Below are positions 1 through 10,386 of a stretch of DNA of 64,000 nt, piece after piece; within the stretch, counting starts at the first letter, position 1, and each line of letters starts with the position of its first letter. The translations under genes were made by a program, and so were the position numbers. The notes below the pieces were generated by a model. It was given only the letters and a program-made list of their open reading frames with translations. It was not told the origin of the DNA and made no database searches. Source of the DNA: Oncomelania hupensis (Eukaryota > Mollusca > Gastropoda > Littorinimorpha > Pomatiopsidae); assembly GCA_036898135.1 (NCBI GenBank), contig CM072511.1:29896682-29960681 (forward strand). The letters run 5' to 3'.

Positions 1-1335
1 TTCTTTTCCGTTGACCTTGACCGTGTCTGTCACCGATGGGTGATCTCCGATAGTGTGTGGCTTGTTACCGCTACTTTGAGTTAGAACTCTGTGCGCTGGC
101 CGGCTTTCGCGCTCTTCCCTACGTTGTGCGGCCAACTTGAAACATTCTGCGGTGGAGTGATTGTTTCTGTTGCAGAACGAACAATACCGTCTCTGTTCTG
201 CGGGACCTCTTTTCCCGAATTCCGTGTTGGGTCCTTTATTTTGCCCAGGTCTGGGGTTATTCGGCTTATTCGCGGTGCGCTCTTCTCGGTTAGGGCTTCG
301 TTTCTGTGCCTCTTTCCCGTTAGGCTTTAGGTCTCGCCTGAAGCTCTTGGCTTCTCCGTGTGCGGCCACGTACCTATCTGCGACCTTGACCAGATCCTCC
401 AGTCTTTCCGCGCCCTGCTCTACTGAGAATGTTCTCAGCTCGGGGGTCATGGTTTCCCGTAGCTGTTCCCATACTAACAGTTCTGTCAGTCCATCATACG
501 TCTTAGCCGTGGCTGACTGGCTAATCCACTTATCCAGCGTTGTGGACAACCGATCCGCGAACTGCGCATAGCTCTCTCCTTTCACTCTCCGATTGGTGCG
601 GAATTTTTGCCGGTAGCATTCTCCTGTTAGTTCGAATCCCGTTAGGAGTGCCTCTTTTACTTTGTGATAGTCAGTCACTCTGTCTGTCGGTAGCTTACTG
701 TAGATGTCATAAGCCTTTCCTCTAAGCCCTTGACTAAGCTTAAAAGACCAATGAGTGGGATCTAGTTTGTACTCTGTTGCTAGACGCTCAAACCTAGTCA
801 GATAGAGATCTAGACCTTCTTCTCTCTCATTGAATGTTCCCAGTGGAAATGACATTCCTTGTACGGGGTTGGGTGCTACCTCTAGCTGATCTGAGTGGGA
901 AGGGGTTGAGGAAGAACTTGAAGCTCCTGATCCCAATCTTCTTAGCTCTAACTCATGCTGTCTTTCTTTTTCTTTTTCTGCCCTCTCATACTCCCATCTC
1001 CTAACTTCTGCTTCTCTCTCTGCTGCTACCTTCTTCTGTTCTGCTTCTAGCTCTAATTTCCTCGTTTCTCTCTCTGCCTCTAATTTCTTCTGCTCTGCTT
1101 CTAATTTCTTCTGCTCTGCTTCTAGTTCCAGTTTCTTTTGCTCTCTTGCTGCTTCTAACTCTAGTTTCTTCTGCTCTGCTTCTAATTTCTTTGCCTCTCT
1201 TTCTGCTCCCCTCTCTGCCTTAGCCTCCTGCTTCTCTACCTCTGCATTGATATACGCAATTAGGTCTCCCCCTGCTAAGTGTAAAGCTTCCCCTAATTGC
1301 TTGAAACGCAATCTCAAGGCCACTGGGTCCGACAT
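1..1335 (-). CDS. gag: Gag polyprotein of a Ty3/Gypsy (Gmr1-like) retrotransposon, 3' end outside window
   Basis: Reading the minus strand from an ATG at 1335, 445 codons run to position 1 with no stop, so the frame continues outside the window. Residues about 28-135 are a highly charged K/E/Q-rich coiled coil. Residues about 165-330 form the capsid region, with motifs such as LDLYLTRFERL, HWSFKLSQGL and CYRQKFR, then LLVWEQLRETM and ERLEDLVKVADRY, which resemble the vertebrate SCAN domain. A zinc knuckle CSFCNRNNHSTAEC (CX2CX4HX4C) lies at about residues 400-413. Known of the family: Gag packages element RNA, and SCAN domains are thought to derive from Gag of Gmr1-like Gypsy elements. The frame is unbroken, which suggests a young copy. 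Whether protease and pol follow cannot be seen. The start fits the LTR and leader upstream (1336-3235). Confidence 0.88.
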   Translation of the reverse strand, partial: MSDPVALRLRFKQLGEALHLAGGDLIAYINAEVEKQEAKAERGAEREAKKLEAEQKKLELEAAREQKKLELEAEQKKLEAEQKKLEAERETRKLELEAEQKKVAAEREAEVRRWEYERAEKEKERQHELELRRLGSGASSSSSTPSHSDQLEVAPNPVQGMSFPLGTFNEREEGLDLYLTRFERLATEYKLDPTHWSFKLSQGLRGKAYDIYSKLPTDRVTDYHKVKEALLTGFELTGECYRQKFRTNRRVKGESYAQFADRLSTTLDKWISQSATAKTYDGLTELLVWEQLRETMTPELRTFSVEQGAERLEDLVKVADRYVAAHGEAKSFRRDLKPNGKEAQKRSPNREERTANKPNNPRPGQNKGPNTEFGKRGPAEQRRYCSFCNRNNHSTAECFKLAAQRREERESRPAHRVLTQSSGNKPHTIGDHPSVTDTVKVNGKE

Positions 1336-1700
1336 TGCCAAACGTGTCTATGAACACCCTCTGAATCAAGTGGAATACCAAAACACTAGCAATATTGCAA
1401 GTCAATAAAAACAATGCAAAGACCATACAATTCGGAATCAATAATAGAATAAAACAAGAGTCAAATGGCATACAACAGTTATTTAAGCAAAACCTGCAAA
1501 AGAACAATGCAACATACAGGCACAAAAATATTTGAAGCAAACAAGTTTTTAACTAAAGAATAGTGCACCCAACTGATCAGTCCTTGTTACCACTATTCTA
1601 AGTTATTCTACTACTACTGTTATCTAATTTTATTGTACTTAGGTCCGGTTATACCCAATTCCTATTATACACAGATCCTGGCTAGGCTCGCCAATTAAAG
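1336..1700 (-). promoter_or_regulatory. 5' leader of the Gypsy element with candidate primer binding site
   Basis: Non-coding stretch between the LTR (ending at 1701 on the minus strand) and the gag ATG. On the minus strand TGGCGAGCCTAGCCAGGA begins at 1693, seven bases after the LTR. It opens with TGG, as expected for pairing with the CCA end of a primer tRNA. Its complement would be a tRNA 3' end of the form ...GGCTCGCCA; I cannot name the tRNA without a tRNA set from this species. The rest of the leader is A/T-rich and has no other feature I recognise. Confidence 0.5.
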
Positions 1701-3235
1701 TGTCACGTGGGGTTTATGGGCTCTGCACAATGGAATTATGGACCCTCACGTTTATTCGGTGGGAACTGCTAGTAAGTCACCCTATGAACTACTTTAATAA
1801 ATTTATTTGTTTAGCTCGTTCTGTGTTAAGGTTGGGGTACAGAGATAGAAAAATGGTAAAAGAATACTGTCACACTAGCTTTCACACGGCTATGAATCAT
1901 ATGTAGTCCAGCCACTTGATAACAGTTAAAATCACACATTTATTTCTTCTACTCTATACAAGATTCTCTAAGTACTAATCTAACTTAAAAAGTCTCTTTC
2001 AATGCTAATAGTTCGATCGCTGATAGTCTAGGCAGCTGTTTTTCTTCCTCGGGCACTTGCTATAATATTTCATGTAGATTTGGACTACTGTGGTCCGTTT
2101 TACAGTTTCTGAAGAGTTGGACTACTGTGGTCCTGTTATGATCAGTTTAAGTGCACTTCTGGGTGTACCCTTAACTTTCTTATGGTGCGGTCGAAGTCCT
2201 TCTGTGAGGTAGCTTCTGGTACACCTTTGTAGTTGTGTAGTTGGGTTCCCTTGCCACGCTGTGGGGTCTGACAGGGTGTCTTTCAAGGCAGCTCTTTCCG
2301 TCTTGTGCGGTAGAGGATCCTCAACCAACTAGTCGTTTCTGTGGAGTGGGGTGCACAGGATAGCTCGGGATAGCTCGGGATAGCTCGCCTGCTCGTCTGT
2401 AATATAAGAGACGAAATTCTGCACAACCCTGAATAATCGGTTTGTGCAGAGCGTCTCACTGAAAGCCAAGTAGCCCTCAGTGATAGCTCCACATCTCTAT
2501 ACATAAGCGACGAACATTCTGCTACTTCCGGGGTCCGCTGTAATCTCACTCTAAATTCCTATACATACATAAATATAAATCGTGTCTAACTATACACATA
2601 CAGAATTAATAATAATATAAACATTCAGTGGTACAGCCACTGGTCTGCAAACATACATATAAGTTAAACAACAGTGGTTCCGTACGGGATACAACATGGC
2701 GGCGCAACCGGTCGTGTTTCGCCTCGTGGTAGGCTCTTCCACGTGGTCCCGCAAATTCGGATTAATAATTCACATTTATGCATAGCAAATTCCACAAACA
2801 TAATTTCAACAATAATATAAATATATCACGATGAAACAGAAGGGTGTTCATTTACCTGTTTGACAAGTTCAGGCCCGTGATGACTTGAGAGAATTCTAAG
2901 ATTTCTAAGTCCTGCTTCCTGGTCTATGAGTGTAGAGATTTCTCTAGCTGTGGAGATGTTGACTCTACCTCGTCTCACACACGACTGATTCAAACTGTCT
3001 TAGGCTCTGACACAGTCAAAACTGCTCTACCCACTGGGCCTGCTCTGATTGGTTAAAACGGTCCGATTCAAAACTCAAGTGCTGACTCACTGCGATGTGG
3101 GTGGCTCGCTCGCTGTGTGGTCTGCTGCGTAATTTAATTGCTGCTGTGTAATAGTCTCTACTTCTTCTCTACTGTTACAAAGACTACACATGGCTAAATA
3201 GTCAATGGGCAGGGTAAACTGCTCGGTTCATGACA
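1701..3235 (-). mobile_element. 5' LTR of Gypsy family 1 (1535 bp)
   Basis: The minus-strand copy opens TGTCA (3235-3231) and closes TGACA (1705-1701), giving inverted ends. It aligns over its whole length with a minus-strand solo copy at 16813-18255 and a plus-strand solo copy at 43300-44862. Shared stretches include the block around 2820-2870 (AAACAGGTAAATGAACA) and the end next to CACGTGACA. It separates the gag leader from an RTE LINE fragment. The flank beside it is GGTGC on the minus strand (3240-3236); the matching duplication would lie at the far end of the element, outside the window. Confidence 0.85.
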
Positions 3236-3784
3236 GCACCCCATCTCCATGCTTTGTATTCTTCGTTGGAGATCTGCTGTGAGGGTCCATGCTTCGCAAG
3301 CATATAGGAAGATGGAGATGACAAGGGAGCGCAGCAGTCTTACTTTGGAATGTAGACTGATGGTCCTGTCTTTCCAAATGGGCTTCAACCTTGTCAGGGC
3401 AGCAGTTGTTTGTGCGATCATGGAGAGGACTTCCTGACGGGACCCATTGTCTGATACACGGGCTCCCAAATATTTGGAGCTATGCACTGTGTTGAGGGAT
3501 TGGCCTTGGACTTTGATGTCCGTGTTGATGCCATTGGTTTTGTTTGTCATGATTTTGGTCTTCTCTGCACTTATATCCATTCCATAAGCTCTGGAGGTGG
3601 TGTCAAGCCTCTGTACCAGCTGTTCAAGTTCTTGTTCCTCTCCATCCAATACATCAATGTCATCCGCAAAACGAAGATTGGAGATTGCTCTACCCCCTAT
3701 GCTGACTGTGCCTTCGTGATCTACAAGAGCATCTGACATGATGCGCTCTAGGAAGATCTTGAAAAGAGTTGGAGAGAGTAGGCA
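3236..3784 (-). pseudogene. RTE-type LINE reverse transcriptase fragment, truncated by the Gypsy insertion
   Basis: The minus strand encodes LSPTLFKIFLERIMSDAL, then the catalytic motif RFADDID, then a long stretch with KYLGARVSDNGSRQE and FLYACEAWTLTADLQRR. It is closely related in sequence and in order to the RT at 25891-26994. The match breaks at 3240 inside the SMEMRC motif, exactly where the LTR starts, so the missing C-terminus should lie beyond the Gypsy element. The upstream end meets an inverted piece of the same LINE (3793-3873). Not functional. Confidence 0.85.
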
Positions 3785-3792
3785 TAGTAGGC

Positions 3793-3873
3793 ATTCATCA
3801 AAAGCCTGTATGACAAGGCTACCAGTGCAGTCCTCCATAACAGCGTCATCGGGAACTGGTTCAGAACGACCAC
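3793..3873 (+). mobile_element. Inverted 5' piece of the RTE LINE (twin-priming type)
   Basis: This short segment reads on the plus strand as SLYDKATSAVLHNSVIGNW. That is the part of the RTE RT lying just upstream of the segment at 3236-3784, which is on the minus strand. Adjacent, opposite-facing neighbouring parts of one LINE are the usual product of twin priming during target-primed reverse transcription. A later rearrangement is the alternative. Confidence 0.7.
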
Positions 3874-3902
3874 AGCAAAAGTAAACAATTAAGTTTAAAA
3901 CA

Positions 3903-3960
3903 CCTATGATATCCTGTCCTATGCCGTAACTCGAAGGTCGTTGTGTCACCACAGATGATC
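3903..3960 (-). mobile_element. RTE LINE 3'-end fragment
   Basis: The minus strand contains the conserved RTE C-terminus (HRSSVV..RPSSYGIG equivalent) followed by a degraded GGATA-type tail near 3903-3920. It matches the 3' end at 25874-25935. About 58 bp long, so only a remnant. Confidence 0.65.
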
Positions 3961-3991
3961 TATAAAACACAGACCTCCCCAAGAAAGCCAA

Positions 3992-4231
3992 CCCCCCCCC
4001 CCCCCCCGACTCCTTATTCCCTCCATCTTCCTACTCCCCCAACACACACACACAAACACAAAACACACACACACACACGCCCGCCCGCTCGCGCCTTTAC
4101 ACTATATTTACATATCACACATTCATATGTTTGTGAACAATAAAATGTGTTATACGTAAACATTTAAAAAAATTAACATTTTAATTAACCACACACATGC
4201 ACGCACACCTACACTCTCTCTCACACACACA

Positions 4232-4281
<50 letters not shown>
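3992..4281. repeat. Poly-C tract and (CA)n microsatellites
   Basis: A 16-base C run at 3992-4007 is followed by interrupted CA repeats at about 4044-4080 and 4200-4281. Low complexity; the reading frames through it have no coding character. Confidence 0.95.
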
Positions 4282-4284
<3 letters not shown>

Positions 4285-4884
4285 ATTTGCTTACAAAGGC
4301 GTAAACTAGTAATGATGCATACGGAACAGAATGCAAAGTTGTTGACCGCTAGATCTTTGCTCCCTAACATTAGGCCTACTATATTATGTTCTCGGAATAC
4401 TTTAATTAATTTTGGTAGACGCGGTTAATGCGAGCCTTAAAGCTTAAACGCGATCGTATATAGCAATTTAACTGCTAACCAAAGAAGGTCAAAGGTCTTC
4501 GTTCTTAACCCCGGTGTGGTGCAAATAACACCAGAGGTTTGTCTACCTGACTTCTTACGACTAATAGACTCCTTCACACTGCTCACATTCACAGAGACCG
4601 CGCGTATCGAGAGTATTAACCCTCAACGATCACGCGCACCTTTCAGAGTTTGTCAGTAGGTGAAAAGATATATGTGGCTGAGCAGGTGAAGAGATATATC
4701 TGACCGTAACACAGTCAGTCATCTAGGGCACATCTCTATCTATCTTTTTTTAAAATAAAAAACTTTTATACAGTAAAAAAAAAATAATGAGAAATTATCA
4801 GATACGCACTCGTGACCATATTTGTCTTCAGTGCAATTATTTCAAGGTATAGACACACCGCTGACAATGGTTACAAACGGTAAA
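4282..4884. other. Unassigned non-coding sequence
   Basis: A/T-rich sequence without a recognisable gene, repeat end or RNA motif. Confidence 0.5.
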
Positions 4885-5733
4885 GCCCCGGTCACACAGC
4901 CCTTTACGGCTGGAACACGGCCAAAGCGCGTCCAAAATTTGTTACCCGTGGAGTGGACGTTGTTGTTCGCGTTGATGTCGAGGTTAAGACGAGCTACGGT
5001 CGAGGTATAGACGTGGCAGGACGCGGGGAGAAATCTGAACGGCATCGGACGCGGCAAAAAGTTTTGAACTGCTCAAAATTTTAGCCCGCGCACAACCACG
5101 GGTAAAACACGCGGTAAAGACGTGCAACACACGTGAAACACGCGTGGTAATCCGTGTTCCGGCAGTGATTAAAACTTGGGGAGACGCGGTAAGACGCGAA
5201 AGTTTAGCGTTCAGTCACGGCCAGAGCACACGCTATTTCCCGTGATTCCAACGCGGTACATGCGTCCAATGACCGTGCTCTGGCCGTGACTGAACGCTAA
5301 ACTTTCGCGTCTTACCGCGTGTTACCCGTGGTTGTGCGCGGGCTAAAATTTTGAGCAGTTCAAAACTTTCTGCCGCGTCCGATGCCGTTCAGATTTCTCA
5401 CCGCGTCCTGCCACGTCTATACCTCGACCGTAGCTCGTCTTAACCTCGACATCAACGCGAACAACAACGTCCACTCCACGGGTAACAAATTTTGGACGCG
5501 CTTTGGCCGTGATTCAGCCGTAAAGGGCTGTGTGACCGGGCTTGAGCAGTTCAAAACTTTTTGCCGCGTCCGATGCCGTTCAGATTTCTCCCCGCGTCCT
5601 GCCACGTCTATACCTCGACCGTAGCTCGTCTTAACCTCGACATCAACGCGAACAACAACGTCCACTCCACGGGTAACAAATTTTGGACGCGCTTTGGCCG
5701 TGATTCAGCCGTAAAGGGCTGTGTGACCGGGGC
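4885..5733. mobile_element. Foldback / TIR element with a tandemly duplicated right arm
   Basis: The ends are inverted copies: GCCCCGGTCACACAGCCC at 4885 and its complement ending at 5733. The arms are long: the left arm (4885 to about 5235) pairs with about 5265-5541, including a long inverted core at 5194-5232 against 5268-5310. The block 5351-5541 is then repeated almost perfectly at 5542-5733, so there are two right arms. TAA flanks AGCCCC at the left and follows GGGGCT at the right, which would fit a 3-bp target duplication as in PIF/Harbinger elements, but no transposase is present. Open frames here (for example 5382-5624) are by-products of the repeat. Confidence 0.75.
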
Positions 5734-6962
5734 TTAAGATACAGCTCACTCTGGATGCATTATTGGTATACTAGCGCAATTCATGGAGGCTACTTAGAAC
5801 TGCACATTTAGAAGTGCGTATTTTTTGCACCAACAAAAATCGTATTTGATGTGTATGTGGGTGTGTTTTTTTTTAAGCCACATAAATGTTTGCTTAGGAT
5901 GTCATTTCCATTGTTTTAATCCACGGAAATAATTCTCCTTTGATTTTATTTTGATGTACATTTTAAATTTTCAGAAATGTTCGCTTTGGATTTTATTATT
6001 TCCATGCATTTATTGTTAGATCCACAGAAATATTCACCTTAGACGCTATTTTCATTGCTTAAATCAACAAACTAAAATTTCGGACTATGTCTGTCTGCGG
6101 CAATTAAAATCAGTCTCCCGCAAACCCGAAGAGTGGATGACATCGAAAAAGGCTAAATTTAATAAATAAATAAATTTAGACGAAAGACGTTTTTACAAAT
6201 CTTTATTTAGTTTAGTGCTTCACTTTGATTGTCTGTGATTTCTAATCTGCTTAAATTTGAAGTTTGCTCTGCCCATGGTCATGAATAGTAAGCTAATAAA
6301 CCTTCCAAGTCCAAGAGTGGATTATAGTGCAAACGCAAAGCTGGGCCAAACTGAAAGCATAATAAAGTAGACGAAGCAAGTTCCAAGTTGATTTGCTTAT
6401 TATACAACGTACACGAAATGTGCATTATCCCATTCTGATAAATTACGACAAATTTGAGGTTGCTGCTCTTCTGGGATGGAGCGATGTTAGCTTATTTGGT
6501 TATTGCTATAATTTTTTTTGTTGTTGCTATATTTGGTTATTAGGCTTTATTAGATTCAACCAGTGCAACATATCCGATCAATACAATAATACACTAATTT
6601 CAAAGATGGGATGTCGCATTGAACAACGTACCTTATAGGCCTCGCAGCAGTTGTTTTTTTTTTAAATGTTATGAGCAGTTGCTCAACTTCCGTTTTTCTT
6701 CTTGTGCGTTTTATCTAAATTTTTGAAGCTAATTCCTGTACTTTAAAACCTGTATAGAATAGAGTTCTCTGTGCTGTCGGTCCAAAGGTGGATGGTTTCC
6801 AAGCACTACAGTTGGTCTGTGATTAACAGCTGCTATGTTGCAATATTTGTGTGGGAGGGGGGGGGGGACAGGAGAGAGAGAGGAAGTAGAAGAAGAGTTC
6901 CAGCATCCTATTCACTAAGGTGTTTGCAAAGTATAGCTTTTGCTGCTTATACGTAAAGCTAT
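5734..6962. other. Unassigned A/T-rich sequence
   Basis: No coding motif, RNA gene or repeat end recognised. There is a short G run at 6857-6867. Confidence 0.5.
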
Positions 6963-7132
6963 GCTTGGAGGTCGCATTGTAATGTGAAGGGCATGCCCGT
7001 ATAGAATTAAGACGTGTGTGCACAAATTAGAAACGCACCCGTATCTTGCCCCACAGGCAATTATTTCACCCCCCGAGTAATTCATTACTTCTACACGGGC
7101 ATGCCCTTCACATTACAATGCGACCTCCAAGC
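6963..7132. mobile_element. Short hairpin (MITE-like) element with perfect 38-bp inverted repeats
   Basis: Positions 6963-7000 are exactly reverse-complementary to 7095-7132 (outer bases GCTTGGAGGTCGC, inner bases GGGCATGCCCGT). The loop is 94 bp. No coding content. It resembles a miniature inverted-repeat element; no target duplication is obvious. Confidence 0.7.
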
Positions 7133-7950
7133 GTACAGGTTGCGTCAAGCGGCGGAGATGAGACTCGTAGATTACCTCTGTTTCTTAGCTACAGGCGAGC
7201 AGGGTGTACGCCACAGCTAGTCTCAGCTATACATGTACGTAGTGTGGCTGTGTTTGTTGCCTTAATGGCATTATTGTGAAGTTATTGTCCCCCTAATAAT
7301 GTGTCTGGTGTCATCGACATGTGTGTGCATCGTGATCCCACACTAGGCATCAAGTTTCACGCAGGCAAGACCGGGCATGTAATAATATTGAATCGCCCTA
7401 ACGGGAAGTTGGAGTCCGTACTGGAGCGATGCAATATGAGTCCTCTTGTAGGCGAAAGGCGAGTGATTGCGTAGGCGAAACCACGATTTATTTTTTTAAT
7501 GGATAGGCGGAATGCGTGGCACCCGGAGGCCAGGGGAAAGTGAATGTTGACGGTCAGGTTGAAGGTGTTGCTACGTGTTGGCAAGTTTAGTGTGAGGACC
7601 AAAGAAAATACCTGAAATGCGATGCCTAATGTACAATGGCGCATGCAGCACACGATAGCCTAATTATTATGTGCATGCTGCCTCCCTTCGCTGACCACAA
7701 CTTTGAACAGTTCTTTGGACCTGCAAGCAACGTTACATTAGAAAACTTGCGGATATGGATATGAGCAGAGTTCACCATGTCGGCCCTTTTAATTTTCTTT
7801 GTAATCCCAAGGGATTGTTCTTAGCTTCCTACGCCTAGCGCCTACCTACTCAAAAAGCTGCTCTGAGCATCGACTACAAACAACAAACACCATTGTAATT
7901 GTTCCCTGAAATCCAATCGTCGAACACGGGGATTTATTACATTTATTTTC
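7133..7950. other. Unassigned non-coding sequence
   Basis: Mixed-composition sequence without recognisable genes or repeat ends. Confidence 0.45.
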
Positions 7951-8105
7951 CTCTCTCTGTCTCTCTGGCTGTCACTCTGTTTCTATCTTTTTCTTTCTCT
8001 TTCTCTCTCTCTCTCTCCCCTCTCATCCGCTATCTCTCTCTCTCTCTCTCTCTCTCCCCTCTCATCCGCTATCTCTCTCTCTCTCTCACAGACACACACG
8101 CACAC
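7951..8105. repeat. (TC)n and (CA)n microsatellite
   Basis: CT-rich tract including two copies of a CCCCTCTCATCCGC interruption, followed by CA repeats near 8088-8110. Confidence 0.9.
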
Positions 8106-8110
8106 ACACA

Positions 8111-8780
8111 TACATACCAACACAAATCTATTTTTATTTTCCATTTCCATATTACTTATTTGGACAATTTCTGCTAAGTAAAAGACATCAAAATGTAAAG
8201 AACATCACTAAAAGCTACTTTTCTTTTCTAAACGCATACTAGGATAATCAAAAAATCGTTTGAAGCAAAAATGTATGCAATAACATAATTATTATGTCTA
8301 AGCATTACAAACATTAAAAAAATAATAATAAAGATCGCTCGATCGCTCTATACAGCTATAGGGTTTATATCATAAAAGCATTAGAGTCAACATTACTTTA
8401 TCGACCTTATGCTATCTTATAAATATAAACTGGCAGCGGGCCAAAATAAAAAAAAGAAACCCAAAAATAATTATATAAGCCTATTGATTCCCTTCGTTGA
8501 ATTTGAAGTAGATGTGTATGTGTGTTTTATTTTTACAAAGTACACATTCTTTTTGAGTTTCAGAAATCGAAGAAGCTTTCCCTCTGTAAATAGCACTGCT
8601 AGGGATGCATGAACAGGATATTGGACACCGCAAGCTCGTTACACATCGCCACACCCATTCTCCATGGTTCGGAAGTTATTGTCCAAATACACTATCGACG
8701 ATGACATGAAAAGCCCTCGATGATTAGTCTCTCCCGCGTTGTTGAAGCTTATTAGCTACGTGCGTTCATGAGTCGGGGCA
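8111..8780. other. Unassigned A/T-rich sequence
   Basis: Nothing recognisable on either strand. Confidence 0.45.

Positions 8781-8846
<66 letters not shown>
8781..8846. repeat. (TAC)n microsatellite
   Basis: About 22 uninterrupted TAC units. Confidence 0.95.
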
Positions 8847-8869
8847 AACTACTCCCCCCTCCCCCCCCC

Positions 8870-9446
8870 ACGTTGGGGTGCCGGGGGTTTCAGTATAAAT
8901 AGTATCCCACTTTCTGGAAATTTTGTGCTTTAAATTCCCACTGTCGCTGTCTTTCTCATTTGCTCTTTCTCCTTCCTGCTCTGTTCTATCAATCTGCTAT
9001 ACTATCTTTTTCTTCGCTAGACCAGTCACCTACCTTTTTTTCTTGAAAACTCTTCTGAGAAAAGACTCCTTATTTGTGTGTGAGGTCTGTTGGATCAGCT
9101 TGGGAATATTGGACGCTTTCTGCCAGGTGGTCACTAGGCTTCCTATGATGTTATTATTTAGAAATGTAGGTATTTTATATGTATGTGTTTTGTTGATAAT
9201 TTATAATGATGTTTGTATTCTATTTTGTTTTTGTAAACGGGGGTTCGATAAATTAGAGTATAGCCTCAGCGTCCCCTGCGTGGGATGTCTTTATTGTAAA
9301 GTGACTGGATGGTGGAGAGCCTTCAGGTTTACCACTAGGGTTGTTTCAGCAGATCTTTTATACCGATCAGCTGTTGTCCGGTCCTGAATTGGCTCGGAAG
9401 AGTCCGCTGGACCTAAAGCAATAATCATGTAATGTAATGTAATGTA

Positions 9447-9448
<2 letters not shown>
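8870..9448 (+). mobile_element. Dispersed repeat X, copy 1, with (TGTAA)n tail
   Basis: It aligns over about 580 bp with a minus-strand copy at 22561-23138, from a GC hairpin (CCGGGGG on one side, CCCCCG on the other in copy 2) and a TATAAATA motif near 8893, down to the tail ACCTAAAGCAATAATCATG followed by TGTAA repeats. The last 30 or so bases also match the tail of a LINE at 53457-53507, and a short copy lies at 32508-32560. Probably a LINE 3' region or a non-autonomous element mobilised by one. A frame is open over much of it, but copy 2 shifts frame, so I do not call it coding. Confidence 0.65.
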
Positions 9449-9508
<60 letters not shown>

Positions 9509-9511
9509 ATG

Positions 9512-9545
<34 letters not shown>

Positions 9546-9574
9546 ATTATGATGATGATGATGATGATGATGAA

Positions 9575-9612
<38 letters not shown>

Positions 9613-9636
9613 ATAGTAGTTGTAGTAGTAGTATTT
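9449..9636. repeat. Compound ACT / ATG / TAG trinucleotide microsatellite
   Basis: (ACT)n at 9449-9544, (ATG)n at 9548-9574, then (TAG)n to about 9634. Homopolymeric frames through it are not genes. Confidence 0.95.
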
Positions 9637-9654
9637 CCCAAGCTGTAACTACTG

Positions 9655-10309
9655 TTTTAGGCTTTGTCCGTCCGGCGTCCGTCCAGCGTCCGGCGTCCGT
9701 ACAAACATTACTGTACATTTGCGCACTTTTCCCTGAAACTAACGGACGGATTTCTTTAAAACTTGGTAACTTAAACTTATTAGTACGTCCAAGATAAAAA
9801 CAAACTTATGTAAATCAAATGACGTAATCATTGTAACGTCATTATATATCTATATCTATAATATGTTGTTTTTTTTTTATATTTCTGTTAAATAAATTAA
9901 ATTCGTATGTAGAGTGTACAGATGCCTTGAGTCTTAAACGTCATCATTTGACATCATCATGGTGACGTCATAATTTGTTGAGTTTTTTGTTGTTGTTTTT
10001 TTTGTTTTTTTGTTTTTTGGTTTTTGTTGTTGTTGTTTTTTTGTTGTTTTTTTGTAATTCTATTTCCTCCCAAAATACTTTAGGGATTTTATTCAAGTTT
10101 GGTGTATACTTAGACTTTACGTATGCTTCCAACGTAAAACCAAACTTATGCAAATAGAGGGACGTTATCATGATGAGGTAACCTTTAAATTATTGTTATT
10201 TAAAAAAAATTTAATTCCTTTAAACTCTGTATGTAATAAGAGTGTACAGATGTGTTGAGCCTCAGTCCAAACTTATGTATATCGAGTGATGGCATCTTGA
10301 TGACGGGGT
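9655..10309. repeat. GTCC-rich motif and diverged tandem units
   Basis: GTCCGTCCGGCGTCC-like repeats at 9667-9702 are followed by two related blocks, about 9890-9970 and 10190-10310. Each contains GTGTACAGATG and then an ACTTATGTA- or CATCATG-like segment. Similar GTCC clusters occur near 20925 and 21170. A T/GTT-rich stretch covers 9980-10055. Confidence 0.5.
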
Positions 10310-10386
10310 CTTTTTTCAGTGGAGCAACACTCACTGTGAATGTTAAAAGGATCTGTCGAGGGGGCTTGGTCAAAGTGGTCCTTTAA
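10310..10386 (-). repeat. Repeat family U, short copy
   Basis: The minus strand reads TTAAAGGACCACTTTGACCA then AGATCCTTTTAACATTCACA, the same opening block as the longer copies at 11667, 32890 and 47031. Confidence 0.6.

Noticed and set aside
5382..5665. Open frames in both directions in the foldback element
   Set aside because: They arise from the inverted and tandem repeats and match no family.
8923..9387. 154-codon frame in repeat X, with a similar frame in copy 2
   Set aside because: In copy 2 the same sequence is split between two frames, so coding is not conserved. Hydrophobic content follows from T-richness.
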